DNA of 59,779 nucleotides, from positions 1-59,779 of the forward strand of contig DATMSO010000015.1 in NCBI GenBank assembly GCA_035565335.1. Direction: 5' to 3'. Both the position numbers and the translations under genes were made by a program. The first letter of the stretch is position 1, and each line of letters opens with the position of its first letter. The stretch is from Methylovorus sp035565335. GTDB taxonomy: Bacteria; Pseudomonadota; Gammaproteobacteria; Burkholderiales; Methylophilaceae. Under the pieces are notes generated by a model. The model ran no database searches. It was not told the origin of the DNA and was given only the letters and a program-made list of their open reading frames with translations. Below are positions 16,776 to 25,291 of the stretch, piece by piece.

Positions 16776-18425
16776 TTAGCTACGTTGATATAAGCGGAAG
16801 CTTTCACGGCGATCGGTCGCCCGTTTGCCGTGCCAGATCATATTCCACTCAGGGCCGGGCTGGAATTTCGCGCGACCACGTTCATCCTGAATCAGATATA
16901 AATCGCAATGGCGGCTGGCGTGAGATTCGGCCGCATGCGGGCGAATGCCCAGGTAGTAATCCAGCAGGGCATATTGGGCGCTGCCCAGGTTGCGCTCCAT
17001 CATGCAGTGGTAATGGCCGGGCAAGGCTTGTTGCATACTGCTCATCACCGGACCATAGCTCTTGGCCGTATCAATCCATGGCAACCATAATGCCATCAGC
17101 AGGCTCCACGCCATGGTGATCCCCACCGCCCAGTCGGTTACCGCGGCGCGTATCGAGCGTTTGGCGTTCATCACCACTGCCAGCCAGATAACTGTGATCA
17201 GAAAAGCGGCGGCAAAGCCTAGCCAGTTGAATACCGGATGATGGATGGACGACAGAAATTGCATGCGTTCCGCCAGTTTTTCCGGCCAGCCCGTCATCAT
17301 GGCAAACCAGCCCAGCCAGATCAGAAAGCCAATCATGCCGAACAGTATCAGGCCGAACCAGTTGAGAGCGCTGGCGGCGCCGCGCTTCAGGGTTTCCACA
17401 CTGCCGCCAGCCATTACGGCCAATGGCAGTAATAAAGGCAGAGCGTAAATTTCGCGCGTGTTGGCGCCAAAGCCAATCACGACCAGGCTGATGACAAAGA
17501 AGGTAATCAGGAGCTGAAAGCGGGGCTTGATCAACAGCACCGTGCGATAGCGCCATACCCCCCAGAGCGCGATCGGCAGCGCAGGCCAGGAAAACCAGGC
17601 CAGGGTATTCAGGAAATACTCATGGCTGGATTGCGTGAACAAGCGGCTGTTGGATTCTTGCCATGCGGCAAACAGGTCTGGCGATGTGTGCCAGAGCAGT
17701 AACGGCCAGATGACGAGCCAGGGCGATGCTACCAATATGCTCAGGCCCAATACCACGGCATAGCTGCGGGTGCGCCAGGCACTGAACATCACAGGCAACA
17801 GCATTGCCGTAAAGATAATCGGGACGGCATACAGCAAGCCGGTGGTCAGAAAACAGATGCCTATGCCGGAACCCAGCAAAGCGCTGGCGCGATAGGGGCG
17901 GCGTTTAGCCAGCGCCAGGGCATACAGCCCCATGGCCGAGCCGGTGAGTGTGGCGACTTCAGGTGTCAGCAAGTGGGCGGAGACCACCAGGCCCAGCGAG
18001 CCCAGAAAAATGAAGGTAGTTTGTCGTCCCGCGCCGCGGCCCCATAACTCACGGCCCAGCATGCCAACCAGCAGCAGCGTGATCGCCATCCATAATCCGC
18101 TGACCAGACGGGCGCCATCATGCATGGGCAGCCAGGGTTGCAGTAGTTTTGCCAGGCCGGCAGCACTGAGGTAATACAGCGGGGGATTTTCTATGGTGCT
18201 ATCACCCGCGACCACCGGGGCGATCAGGGCATGACCATGCAGCATGGATTTGACGATATTGATGGCCTGGGATTCGTCCGGCTTCCATGGTGCGTGGCTG
18301 ATCAGGCCCAGGCATATCCACACTGCGCACAGCAGGATCAGCAAGCGTGTTTTTGCGCTTTCGCCTATGCGCGCGCGCGGTGTGGCCAGATTGCCTTGCC
18401 AGTCATGTTCCAGCTCAAAAGCCAT
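16776..18425 (-). CDS. ArnT/PMT-like membrane glycosyltransferase (GT39/GT83 type)
   Basis: A 549-residue polytopic inner-membrane protein with about 12 hydrophobic helices. After the first helix comes the periplasmic acidic motif WKPDESQA, matching the DExxY/DE-type catalytic loop of lipid-linked sugar transferases, and TIENPPLYYLSAAGL, the second family signature. Such enzymes move a sugar from a polyprenyl phosphate donor to lipid A or protein. A short soluble C-terminal domain ends the protein. No lipid A modification genes are adjacent, so the acceptor is unknown. Confidence 0.85.
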   Translation of the reverse strand: MAFELEHDWQGNLATPRARIGESAKTRLLILLCAVWICLGLISHAPWKPDESQAINIVKSMLHGHALIAPVVAGDSTIENPPLYYLSAAGLAKLLQPWLPMHDGARLVSGLWMAITLLLVGMLGRELWGRGAGRQTTFIFLGSLGLVVSAHLLTPEVATLTGSAMGLYALALAKRRPYRASALLGSGIGICFLTTGLLYAVPIIFTAMLLPVMFSAWRTRSYAVVLGLSILVASPWLVIWPLLLWHTSPDLFAAWQESNSRLFTQSSHEYFLNTLAWFSWPALPIALWGVWRYRTVLLIKPRFQLLITFFVISLVVIGFGANTREIYALPLLLPLAVMAGGSVETLKRGAASALNWFGLILFGMIGFLIWLGWFAMMTGWPEKLAERMQFLSSIHHPVFNWLGFAAAFLITVIWLAVVMNAKRSIRAAVTDWAVGITMAWSLLMALWLPWIDTAKSYGPVMSSMQQALPGHYHCMMERNLGSAQYALLDYYLGIRPHAAESHASRHCDLYLIQDERGRAKFQPGPEWNMIWHGKRATDRRESFRLYQRS

Positions 18426-18507
18426 GTGCTATCTCAAGAGGTTACTGCGGTAGTGTATACGATGTGGGACCATGGGTCTGCCAGCATGACGCGTGGCCGC
18501 ACAAATG

Positions 18508-18533
18508 AAAAAGGCAGCCCAGGCTGCCTTTTT
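18508..18533 (-). terminator. Intrinsic terminator after L31 gene
   Basis: AAAAAGGCAGCC and its complement form a stem closed over a one- to three-base top, followed on the minus strand by a run of T. It lies about 20 bases after the L31 stop codon. Confidence 0.85.
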
Positions 18534-18553
18534 GCGTGCACATGCACAAGAAA

Positions 18554-18796
18554 TTACATGCCGTACTTTTGGCGGAATTTCTCAACACGACCAGCGGTAT
18601 CCAGAATCTTCTGCTTGCCGGTGTAGAACGGGTGCGATTGCGAAGAAACTTCAATCTTCACCAGTGGGTATTCTTTACCGTCAGTCCACTTGATGGTTTC
18701 GCGTGTGGAGATGGTGGAACGTGTAATAAAGCTAAAATCGGCGCCGATGTCCTGGAAAACAACTTCGCGATATTCAGGATGAATGCCTGATTTCAT
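18554..18796 (-). CDS. rpmE2: 50S ribosomal protein L31, type B
   Basis: An 80-residue ribosomal protein beginning MKSGIHPEYREVVFQD with the family signature SSQSHPFYTGKQKILD near the middle. The zinc-binding cysteines of type A L31 are absent, so this is the zinc-independent type B form. In some bacteria that form is induced in zinc shortage; here it has a strong constitutive-looking promoter, so it may be the main copy (inference). The start at 18796 fits the family and has GAGG nine bases upstream; an ATG two codons earlier is closer to the GAGG. Confidence 0.96.
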   Translation of the reverse strand: MKSGIHPEYREVVFQDIGADFSFITRSTISTRETIKWTDGKEYPLVKIEVSSQSHPFYTGKQKILDTAGRVEKFRQKYGM

Positions 18797-18868
18797 AATC
18801 ATTTACCTCAAATTGGCCGGTATGTGCGGCGGGTAGTGGTTCACATGCTACAACTGCGAAAGGTGAGC

Positions 18869-18897
18869 ATTATATTGATTCAATGGTTCTTTTGCAA
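18869..18897 (-). promoter_or_regulatory. Sigma-70 promoter of the L31 gene
   Basis: On the minus strand TTGCAA (18892-18897) and TATAAT (18869-18874) are separated by 17 bases, a near-consensus promoter about 70 bases upstream of the L31 start and after the rho stop. Confidence 0.8.
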
Positions 18898-18965
18898 TAC
18901 TCGCCTGCAAGTTGCCGATATCCGCTTTAAAAGGGGATTCCTGGCTGCGCTGGAAAACGGATTCT

Positions 18966-20225
18966 CTAGCCGCGACGCATGGAGTCGAAGAAATCGGCGT
19001 TGTTCTTGGTGGCTTTGAGCTTGTCCAGCAGGAACTCCATCGCTTCGAGGTCGTCCATGGGGTAAAGCAGTTTACGCAGTACCCAGATTTTCTGAAGGAT
19101 ATCTTTTTCGATCAACAGTTCTTCACGGCGGGTGCCGGATTTGTTGACGTTGATGGCGGGGTATTGGCGTTTTTCTGCCATGCGGCGATCCAGGTGGATT
19201 TCCATGTTGCCAGTACCCTTGAATTCTTCGTAGATCACGTCGTCCATGCGGGAGCCAGTGTCTACCAGTGCGGTGGCGATAATGGTCAGCGAGCCGCCTT
19301 CTTCAATATTACGCGCAGCGCCAAAGAAGCGCTTGGGGCGTTGCAATGCGTTGGCGTCTACACCGCCGGTCAATACCTTGCCGGAAGCCGGGACCACGGT
19401 GTTGTAAGCGCGTGCCAGACGCGTGATCGAATCCAGCAGGATAACGACATCTTTTTTGTGCTCTACTAGGCGCTTGGCTTTTTCCAGCACCATTTCGGCC
19501 ACCTGCACATGGCGGGTAGCGGGTTCATCGAAGGTAGAGGCGACGACTTCGCCCTTTACCGAGCGCGTCATTTCCGTCACTTCTTCCGGACGCTCATCAA
19601 TCAGCAGCACAATCAGGCTGACATCAGGATGGTTGGCAGTAATGGCATGGGCAATGTGTTGCATCATGACCGTTTTGCCCGATTTCGGTGGCGCTACCAG
19701 CAGCGCGCGTTGACCCTTGCCGATAGGCGCGATCATGTCGATCACGCGGCCGGTTACATTCTCTTCACCGCGAATGTCGCGTTCAAGTACGAGTGGTTTG
19801 GTGGGGAAGAGCGGGGTGAGGTTTTCAAAGAGGATTTTGTGCTTGGTGTTTTCGGGGGCTTCGCCGTTGACGCTGTCGACTTTTACCAGGGCAAAGTAGC
19901 GTTCGCCATCTTTTGGGGTGCGAATCTCCCCCATGATGGAGTCGCCGGTATGCAGGTTGAAACGTCGAATTTGGGAGGGTGAAACATAAATGTCGTCAGG
20001 CCCGGCCAGGTAAGAAGTGTCGGGCGAACGTAAAAAACCGAATCCATCCTGTAATACTTCCAGCGTACCATCCCCGAAAATACTGTCTCCCTTTTTAGCC
20101 TTGTTTTTCAGCAGAGCGAAGATCAGGTCCTGCTTGCGCATGCGGCTCGCGCCTTCAATCTCGTTGGCAATCGCCATTTCGACCAATTCGGTCACGGGAA
20201 GATGTTTTAGATCGGATAAATGCAT
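18966..20225 (-). CDS. rho: Transcription termination factor Rho
   Basis: A 419-residue hexameric RNA-dependent helicase that ends untranslated transcripts. The N-terminal helical domain (MHLSDLKHLPVTELVEMA, RMRKQDLIFALLK) is followed by the RNA-binding cold-shock-like domain (LQDGFGFLRSP), Walker A PPKSGKTVMMQ, Walker B VVILLDSITRLARAYN, and R-loop/Q-loop segments through SLTIIATALVDTGSRMDD. The length is standard. The ATG at 20225 matches the E. coli N-terminus. There is no Shine-Dalgarno sequence: the mRNA just before the ATG reads CCCTCCTCTT, the reverse of what is expected. trxA precedes it and L31 follows. Confidence 0.98.
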   Translation of the reverse strand: MHLSDLKHLPVTELVEMAIANEIEGASRMRKQDLIFALLKNKAKKGDSIFGDGTLEVLQDGFGFLRSPDTSYLAGPDDIYVSPSQIRRFNLHTGDSIMGEIRTPKDGERYFALVKVDSVNGEAPENTKHKILFENLTPLFPTKPLVLERDIRGEENVTGRVIDMIAPIGKGQRALLVAPPKSGKTVMMQHIAHAITANHPDVSLIVLLIDERPEEVTEMTRSVKGEVVASTFDEPATRHVQVAEMVLEKAKRLVEHKKDVVILLDSITRLARAYNTVVPASGKVLTGGVDANALQRPKRFFGAARNIEEGGSLTIIATALVDTGSRMDDVIYEEFKGTGNMEIHLDRRMAEKRQYPAINVNKSGTRREELLIEKDILQKIWVLRKLLYPMDDLEAMEFLLDKLKATKNNADFFDSMRRG

Positions 20226-20285
20226 AAGAGGAGGGCTCGCTGAAAATCGAAACTGCAAGGAGTGCAGTGAACTGCTAGGGAATTA

Positions 20286-20352
20286 GCGCCTGATTTTTAA
20301 TTGGATGAATGACGCGTGGAGTTAGGAATCACGGTAACACAAAATCAGGCGC
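20286..20352. repeat. Perfect 12-base inverted repeat in the trxA-rho intergenic region
   Basis: GCGCCTGATTTT (20286-20297) and AAAATCAGGCGC (20341-20352) are exact complements 43 bases apart. In the minus-strand transcript they would form a long-looped stem between the trxA stop and the rho start. It may be a leader structure for rho autoregulation or a processing site. Confidence 0.6.
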
Positions 20353-20365
20353 AAGCGTAGCGGTA

Positions 20366-20692
20366 TTAAATATTGCTGTCAATAAAAGCAGTCAACTGGG
20401 ATTTGGACAGGGCGCCCACTTTGGTGGCTTCTACATTGCCATTCTTGAACAGCATCAGGGTAGGGATGCCGCGAATGCCATACTTGGGAGGTGTTTGCTG
20501 ATTTTCGTCAATGTTCAGTTTGGCGACTTTCAGGCGGCCTTCGTATTCTTTTGCGACTTCATCCAGAATAGGGGCAATCATCTTGCATGGGCCGCACCAT
20601 TCCGCCCAGTAGTCAACAAGCACAGGCACTTGGGATTGCAGCACTTCTTGCTCGAAAGCGCTGTCGCTGATATGGGTAATATGGTCGCTCAT
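20366..20692 (-). CDS. trxA: Thioredoxin 1
   Basis: A 108-residue cytoplasmic disulfide reductase. The active site is WAEWCGPCKMIAP, the cis-proline loop is IRGIPTLMLFKNG, and the conserved Asp-Tyr-Trp strand precedes the active site. AGAGG lies seven bases before the ATG. The gene order trxA-rho is common in proteobacteria. Confidence 0.97.
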   Translation of the reverse strand: MSDHITHISDSAFEQEVLQSQVPVLVDYWAEWCGPCKMIAPILDEVAKEYEGRLKVAKLNIDENQQTPPKYGIRGIPTLMLFKNGNVEATKVGALSKSQLTAFIDSNI

Positions 20693-20861
20693 GTGTGAAC
20701 CTCTATAGAAAATGGGACTTGTAATTAAGATAGTGAAAACGAAGTATTGCGCTATCCTAGCGAAAAAAGACGCGTAAGTGAAGTATTCATATCGGCATGA
20801 TAATTGCTGATGATTGCCGGGTTACAGGGAAGGTTCAATACTAAAATCATGTGTTGCCGAA

Positions 20862-22115
20862 ATGAATAGAATTCTGATGGATATTCTCGAACTGATCGAG
20901 GATGCCACCATCCCCAACATGGGGCATTCACAATCAGATTACAAGGGAATGCGCTTAAGTAGTGCATTCCAGCCTATTTTCAGTTTGTCGCATTGTCGTG
21001 TGGTCGGCTATGAAGGCCTGATCCGGGCTTTTGATGCCCAGCATCAGGCTTTGCCTGTCTGGCGGATTTTTGAGCAGGCAAAAACCGAGTCCGAGATCGT
21101 GGAACTGGATCGCTTGTCACGTGCCTTGCACATGCACAACTTCACGCGTCAGGCCCAACCTGATCAATGGCTGTTCCTTAATATCAATCCGCAAGTTATT
21201 GTGAACGGCAAGCACTATGGCCAGTTCTTTCAGGATCTGCTGGAGCATTATGGTGTGCCGCCTTCCATGGTGGTGGTGGAGATTATCGAAGGGGCGATAG
21301 AGGATGAATCGCAACTCTCGGAGTCTGTGCAGTTTTACAAGAATCTCGGTTGTCTGGTGGCGATTGATGATTTTGGCGCCGGGCATTCCAATTTTGAGCG
21401 CATCTGGCGTCTATCCCCCGATATCGTCAAGCTGGACCGTTCCATGATTACCCAGGCGGCGACCACGGCGATGGCGCGCCGCGTCTTGCCTGGCGTCGTA
21501 TCCCTGATACACGAGGCCGGCAGTCTGGTGCTGATTGAAGGGGTGGAAACCGAGCAGGAAGCCATTATCGCGATGGATACCGATGTTGACCTGGTGCAAG
21601 GCTATTACTTTGGTCGACCAGCGCCCCATGTGCTGCAGGAAACGCGCTCCGAATCTATCGCTAAGTTATTCCAGGGCTATCGGCAATCGACAGTGCCGGA
21701 GATCCGCCATCAAAAAATGCAGGATGCCGTTGCCGCGTTTTTGCGGGCTTCCGAGCAGTTGCAGGCAGGCATGCCATTGGCAAGCGCGGTGCAGACCCTG
21801 CTGGCTATCCCCGGGGTGGATCGGTGTTATTTGCTTAACCAGCAAGGGGTGCAGATAGGTACCAGCGAAGTGGCGCCCAACCGTCGCTCCATCACCAGTG
21901 TGCGCTACCAGCCTCTCGCTGACGGCTCTGGCGCCAACTGGATACGGCGTCCTTACCTGCGCCGCGCCCTGGGAAATCCGGGTGAAGTGCAGATGACCCG
22001 GCCTTATTTATCGATTGCGACAGGCGAGTTGTGCCTGACCATCTCGATTGCCATTAAACCCATGGGCATAGTGCAAGTGCTGTGCTGCGATCTGGATTGG
22101 GAAGCCAGCGCCTAA
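20862..22115 (+). CDS. EAL-domain c-di-GMP phosphodiesterase with C-terminal sensor domain
   Basis: A 417-residue cytoplasmic protein. The EAL domain (about 30-265) keeps the catalytic and metal residues: Glu51 in YEGLIR (the EAL motif reads EGL), Asn108 in FLNINP, Glu140 in VVVEIIEG, Asp169-Asp170 in IDDFGAG, Lys190 in DIVKLDRS, Glu226 in IEGVET, and Gln246 in VQGYYFGRP. It is therefore likely active in c-di-GMP breakdown. The C-terminal 140 residues look like a PAS/Cache-like fold (DRCYLLNQQGVQIG, PYLSIATGELCLTISIAI), giving the same domain order as Bacillus YkuI. Start ATGs at 20862 and 20877 are both possible; neither has a clear ribosome-binding site. It overlaps the convergent gene by four bases. 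Confidence 0.88.
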   Translation: MNRILMDILELIEDATIPNMGHSQSDYKGMRLSSAFQPIFSLSHCRVVGYEGLIRAFDAQHQALPVWRIFEQAKTESEIVELDRLSRALHMHNFTRQAQPDQWLFLNINPQVIVNGKHYGQFFQDLLEHYGVPPSMVVVEIIEGAIEDESQLSESVQFYKNLGCLVAIDDFGAGHSNFERIWRLSPDIVKLDRSMITQAATTAMARRVLPGVVSLIHEAGSLVLIEGVETEQEAIIAMDTDVDLVQGYYFGRPAPHVLQETRSESIAKLFQGYRQSTVPEIRHQKMQDAVAAFLRASEQLQAGMPLASAVQTLLAIPGVDRCYLLNQQGVQIGTSEVAPNRRSITSVRYQPLADGSGANWIRRPYLRRALGNPGEVQMTRPYLSIATGELCLTISIAIKPMGIVQVLCCDLDWEASA

Positions 22116-23671
22116 TCTAGCGCTTTGAACTGAAAGCGCTCTACGGCATGCGTACGCTCAACCAGCGTGGTGAGCACGATGCGGCGCAGACGGCCATCAT
22201 AATCCAGCTCAAGGATGCGATCCGGCATAAAACTGCCAACGGGCCCCACGATGCTGGCTTCCTGCTTAAGCGCGTGGATGGCGGGTAACAACAAGGCCGG
22301 CTCAAACGACGGCTGCGACGGGCGCCGCAATCCGATGGCGCGTGCCGTCGGCGCCATGAGTTGTATGCCGATATCCAGGTTGTTTTGTTCATCATGCATG
22401 GCCCAGCGGATGACGCCGGTTGCCCAGCCTTGCATGTGGTCTTCCTTCACCGCAATGACTTCGCCCACATGCAGCTGACTGGTCAGCTTGGCCGGTTTGC
22501 GTAGCGCCATCCCTGGCGCGCTGACATTGAGCACCGCCCAGCGCGCCGCCTGAACTTGCTCAGGCAACAGACCGGTACGGACGTTGTTCGCAGGATTGTT
22601 GCCCTGCCATTCGTGATTGGCCAGCGCATGGGCGGCAGGCATGCCTATCACCATGGAAACGCTGCTGCTCTTGCGCGAGCGATTGAACACCCGCTTGGGC
22701 ACCTTACCCCAATGCTGCAGCAGGTAGTGCAAGAGGTCGACATAGCGGCCATCCGTCGCATCATCGGGTAATTCATGCGTGCTGATAATGGCGTTTTTTT
22801 TCTGCAATAGCTGAATATGCTGATGCACCATGCGCGCAAGTCGCACTGTCAGCAGCAGGAGATCACTGCCGGTGGGCGGCAGGCTTTCGTGCTTGCTATA
22901 GGCGATGGGCGGCATATCGGTATTAAGCTTGACCAAAAATACCGCCGCCGGATTTTCAATGCGACCGCTGGCATGCAACTCTGCCAGCGCGGCATGGCGC
23001 TCAATATAGTCAGCCACGCGCCGGATTTCAGCGGGGGTGAGGTTTTGCGGTTCCGCCAGCGCCATCAGCAATATCTGTTTGAATTGCGTGCTGATGCTGG
23101 TGGTTTTGCGTTCGCCCTGCTCGATCGGCAGGTCTTGCAATTCGGCTTGCAGCGCATAGCGATACAACTGGTGTATGTCACTCCACACACTGCCGGGTGC
23201 AGGAAAATAGGTCTGGAAATAAATATGTATCAAGCCATTCAAGGCTTCAAAGGCGCGTAGCAACAGCAGCGCCGTGTGCTTGGGAGTGCTGTTAATCTTG
23301 AACAGTTTTTGCTGGTCGTCAATGAGGGCGATTTTGTAGCCGTACGCCATTTCCAGCCACAGGGATTCGGCCACTTTCACATAAGCGCGCGCTTCGGCCG
23401 GCAGGGGCAGACTGGCTTTGCCATAAACGCTGGCCAGACGCCTGTTCATGCTGAGCACCAGCGGGCGATAGGTTTCCAGCGCCCGGAAACGGGCATCGGC
23501 GGGAACGACCTGGCGATTGAGGTTTTCCAGCTCGTCGGCCATGGCAGTCGCGGCTTCCAGCATGGGCAACTTCAGCCACTGAGCCATCTGCGTTTGCAGC
23601 TTTTGCGGCTGTGTCTCGGCGGGAATCAGCGGTTTGTCAGTGAGTGCTGGAATAGTGAGTGTTAATGCCAT
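22112..23671 (-). CDS. Uncharacterised protein with PilZ-like C-terminal region
   Basis: A 519-residue soluble protein I do not recognise as a named family. The N-terminal 320 residues are helical without clear motifs. The C-terminal part has features of the PilZ c-di-GMP receptor: Arg327-Val-Phe-Asn-Arg331 (an RxxxR match), NVSAPG at 382-387 (the [D/N]x[S/A]xxG motif) and VIRWAMHDEQNNLDIGIQL, which resembles the last PilZ strands. The gap between the two motifs, about 50 residues, is longer than the usual 20-30, so this is either a PilZ with an insertion or a related barrel. It is convergent with and overlaps the EAL gene at 20862-22115. The start at 23671 has GGGAAGG just upstream; an earlier in-frame start is at 23698. 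Confidence 0.75.
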   Translation of the reverse strand: MALTLTIPALTDKPLIPAETQPQKLQTQMAQWLKLPMLEAATAMADELENLNRQVVPADARFRALETYRPLVLSMNRRLASVYGKASLPLPAEARAYVKVAESLWLEMAYGYKIALIDDQQKLFKINSTPKHTALLLLRAFEALNGLIHIYFQTYFPAPGSVWSDIHQLYRYALQAELQDLPIEQGERKTTSISTQFKQILLMALAEPQNLTPAEIRRVADYIERHAALAELHASGRIENPAAVFLVKLNTDMPPIAYSKHESLPPTGSDLLLLTVRLARMVHQHIQLLQKKNAIISTHELPDDATDGRYVDLLHYLLQHWGKVPKRVFNRSRKSSSVSMVIGMPAAHALANHEWQGNNPANNVRTGLLPEQVQAARWAVLNVSAPGMALRKPAKLTSQLHVGEVIAVKEDHMQGWATGVIRWAMHDEQNNLDIGIQLMAPTARAIGLRRPSQPSFEPALLLPAIHALKQEASIVGPVGSFMPDRILELDYDGRLRRIVLTTLVERTHAVERFQFKALD

Positions 23672-23797
23672 ATTGCCTTCCCTGAGTACATCGGCCAATG
23701 GTAAGACCTATGTTGTCTTTTGTCACGGTGAACCCGGCAAGCTGTGTCAGTGATGAGTTAGAATAGCCCGCAACATGGATCACAAGGAATAGCCGCA

Positions 23798-24394
23798 ATG
23801 AAATGGGTAGAACAGGTATTTGAGGGTGCATTATGGAAAAGTCGGTTCGTGGTGATGCTGGCGGTGGTTGCCAGCCTGCTCGCCGGCTTTGCCATTTTCT
23901 ATATCGCCACGGTCGATGTGTTTTTCCTGATCAAACATGTCGCGCATTACGCCGACCCTGACCTCACCAATGAAATACGCAAAACCCTGCACGATGATAC
24001 CGTCTCGCATGTGGTGGAAGTGGTGGATGGCTACCTGCTGGCGACCATCATGCTGATTTTTTCGCTGGGTCTTTACGAACTCTTCATCAGCGACATTGAT
24101 GCAGCGCAGGGCAGCAAGGCCTCGAGTCGTGTGCTGGTGATCCATGATCTGGATGATCTCAAGAACCGTCTTGCCAAGGTCATCGTGATGATCATGATCG
24201 TGACGCTGTTCGAACATGCGCTGAAAATGAAAATGACCGATCCGCAGGATCTCCTCACCTTTGGCGGCAGCATCGCCCTGATCGGGCTGGCCTTATTCCT
24301 CATGCACAAAGGCGAGCATCACCCCGCCCAGGCCCAGCCACATGTGGAACATGCCGCCGAGCATCCTGCCCATTCGCCGGTGGAAAAATCCTGA
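23798..24394 (+). CDS. YqhA-family (UPF0114) inner-membrane protein
   Basis: A 198-residue membrane protein with about four helices. The segments MKWVEQVFEGALWKSRF, VVDGYLLATIMLIFSLGLYELFIS and FEHALKMK match the UPF0114/YqhA family, whose function is unknown. The C-terminal tail (about 170-198) is rich in His, Glu and Pro. AAGGA lies nine bases before the ATG. The next gene starts two bases after its stop, so the two are coupled. Confidence 0.87.
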   Translation: MKWVEQVFEGALWKSRFVVMLAVVASLLAGFAIFYIATVDVFFLIKHVAHYADPDLTNEIRKTLHDDTVSHVVEVVDGYLLATIMLIFSLGLYELFISDIDAAQGSKASSRVLVIHDLDDLKNRLAKVIVMIMIVTLFEHALKMKMTDPQDLLTFGGSIALIGLALFLMHKGEHHPAQAQPHVEHAAEHPAHSPVEKS

Positions 24395-24396
24395 CG

Positions 24397-24852
24397 ATGC
24401 TCGCACGCCTTTTACTGGCGTTGATGTTGTTCATGCTGAGTGCCACCAGCATGGCAGAGGGATTCGTGTTGCGTGACACCTCAGGCAAGGTGCAGCGCTT
24501 GTCGGACTACAAAGGCAAATGGGTGCTGGTGAATTACTGGGCTACCTGGTGCCCGCCATGTCTGGAAGAGGTGCCGGATCTGGTGAATCTGCACGACCAG
24601 CGGCATAAGCGCGATCTGGCCGTGATTGGCGTCGCCTGGGAATATAAGAATCCCGCTGAAGTGGCCCACTTTGTGGACGACATGTTGATGTCTTACCCTA
24701 TCGTGCTGGGCGATGCCGATGTTGCCGCTCAGATTGGCCCCAATACGGTATTGCCTACGACTTATTTTTATAACCCGCAGGGACAGTTGGTGAAAGTAAA
24801 GCGCGGCCTGGTGACGCGTGCCTTTATTGAAAGCGTGGTTTCCGGCAAGTAG
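24397..24852 (+). CDS. Secreted TlpA/ResA-like thioredoxin
   Basis: A 151-residue periplasmic thiol-disulfide protein. A signal peptide (LLALMLFMLSATSMA) precedes a short thioredoxin domain with active site ATWCPPCLEE and cis-Pro segment TVLPTTYFYNPQGQ. The WCPPC motif is typical of reducing TlpA/ResA proteins that serve cytochrome c or copper-protein maturation. It is coupled to the upstream YqhA-like gene and followed by a strong terminator. Confidence 0.9.
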   Translation: MLARLLLALMLFMLSATSMAEGFVLRDTSGKVQRLSDYKGKWVLVNYWATWCPPCLEEVPDLVNLHDQRHKRDLAVIGVAWEYKNPAEVAHFVDDMLMSYPIVLGDADVAAQIGPNTVLPTTYFYNPQGQLVKVKRGLVTRAFIESVVSGK

Positions 24853-24889
24853 TTCATTCAGGCCCGGGTGTGAATGAAATAACGCCCAT

Positions 24890-24930
24890 AAAAAACGCCA
24901 GGTCAGCTTGCTGCGACCTGGCGTTTTTTT
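24890..24930. terminator. Bidirectional intrinsic terminator after tlpA-like gene
   Basis: AAAAAACGCCAGGTC pairs with GACCTGGCGTTTTTT around a ten-base loop, with T-runs on both strands. It serves the plus-strand thioredoxin and the minus-strand DUF3579 gene. Confidence 0.93.
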
Positions 24931-24944
24931 ATGGCAATGACGAC

Positions 24945-25241
24945 TTAGTTTGGCGTTGGAATGCTATTGCCTGCAGCGTCCAGCACATTCAGTTGATTCT
25001 CTTCAGCAAAATGCATGAGCTGGGTATAACCCTCCGGGTTCACCACCTTGAGCTTGAGATCCACCGCCAGGCAACGCACCCCATTCACCACACGTGGTTT
25101 CAGGTAGGGTGAATAACGCAGCTTGCGATCCGGGCCGAATGTCGCATAGGTGCTGCACATACGGTCCACCCAGTCACTGGGACGGAACGGTTTGCCTGCA
25201 CGGGTCAGGCCTTCAATGATGATTTCGTCAGGTAAGCTCAT
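24945..25241 (-). CDS. DUF3579 family protein
   Basis: A 98-residue soluble protein common in betaproteobacteria. The N-terminus IIIEGLTRAGKPFRPSDWVD and the central YSPYLKPRVVNGVRCLAVD match the DUF3579 family as I know it; the function is unknown. It stands alone between a terminator and the dolP-like gene. Confidence 0.82.
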   Translation of the reverse strand: MSLPDEIIIEGLTRAGKPFRPSDWVDRMCSTYATFGPDRKLRYSPYLKPRVVNGVRCLAVDLKLKVVNPEGYTQLMHFAEENQLNVLDAAGNSIPTPN

Positions 25242-25291
25242 GGTTGTTTTGCCGAAAAATTCAATAATATCTGGATTATAGCAGTGCGCTC

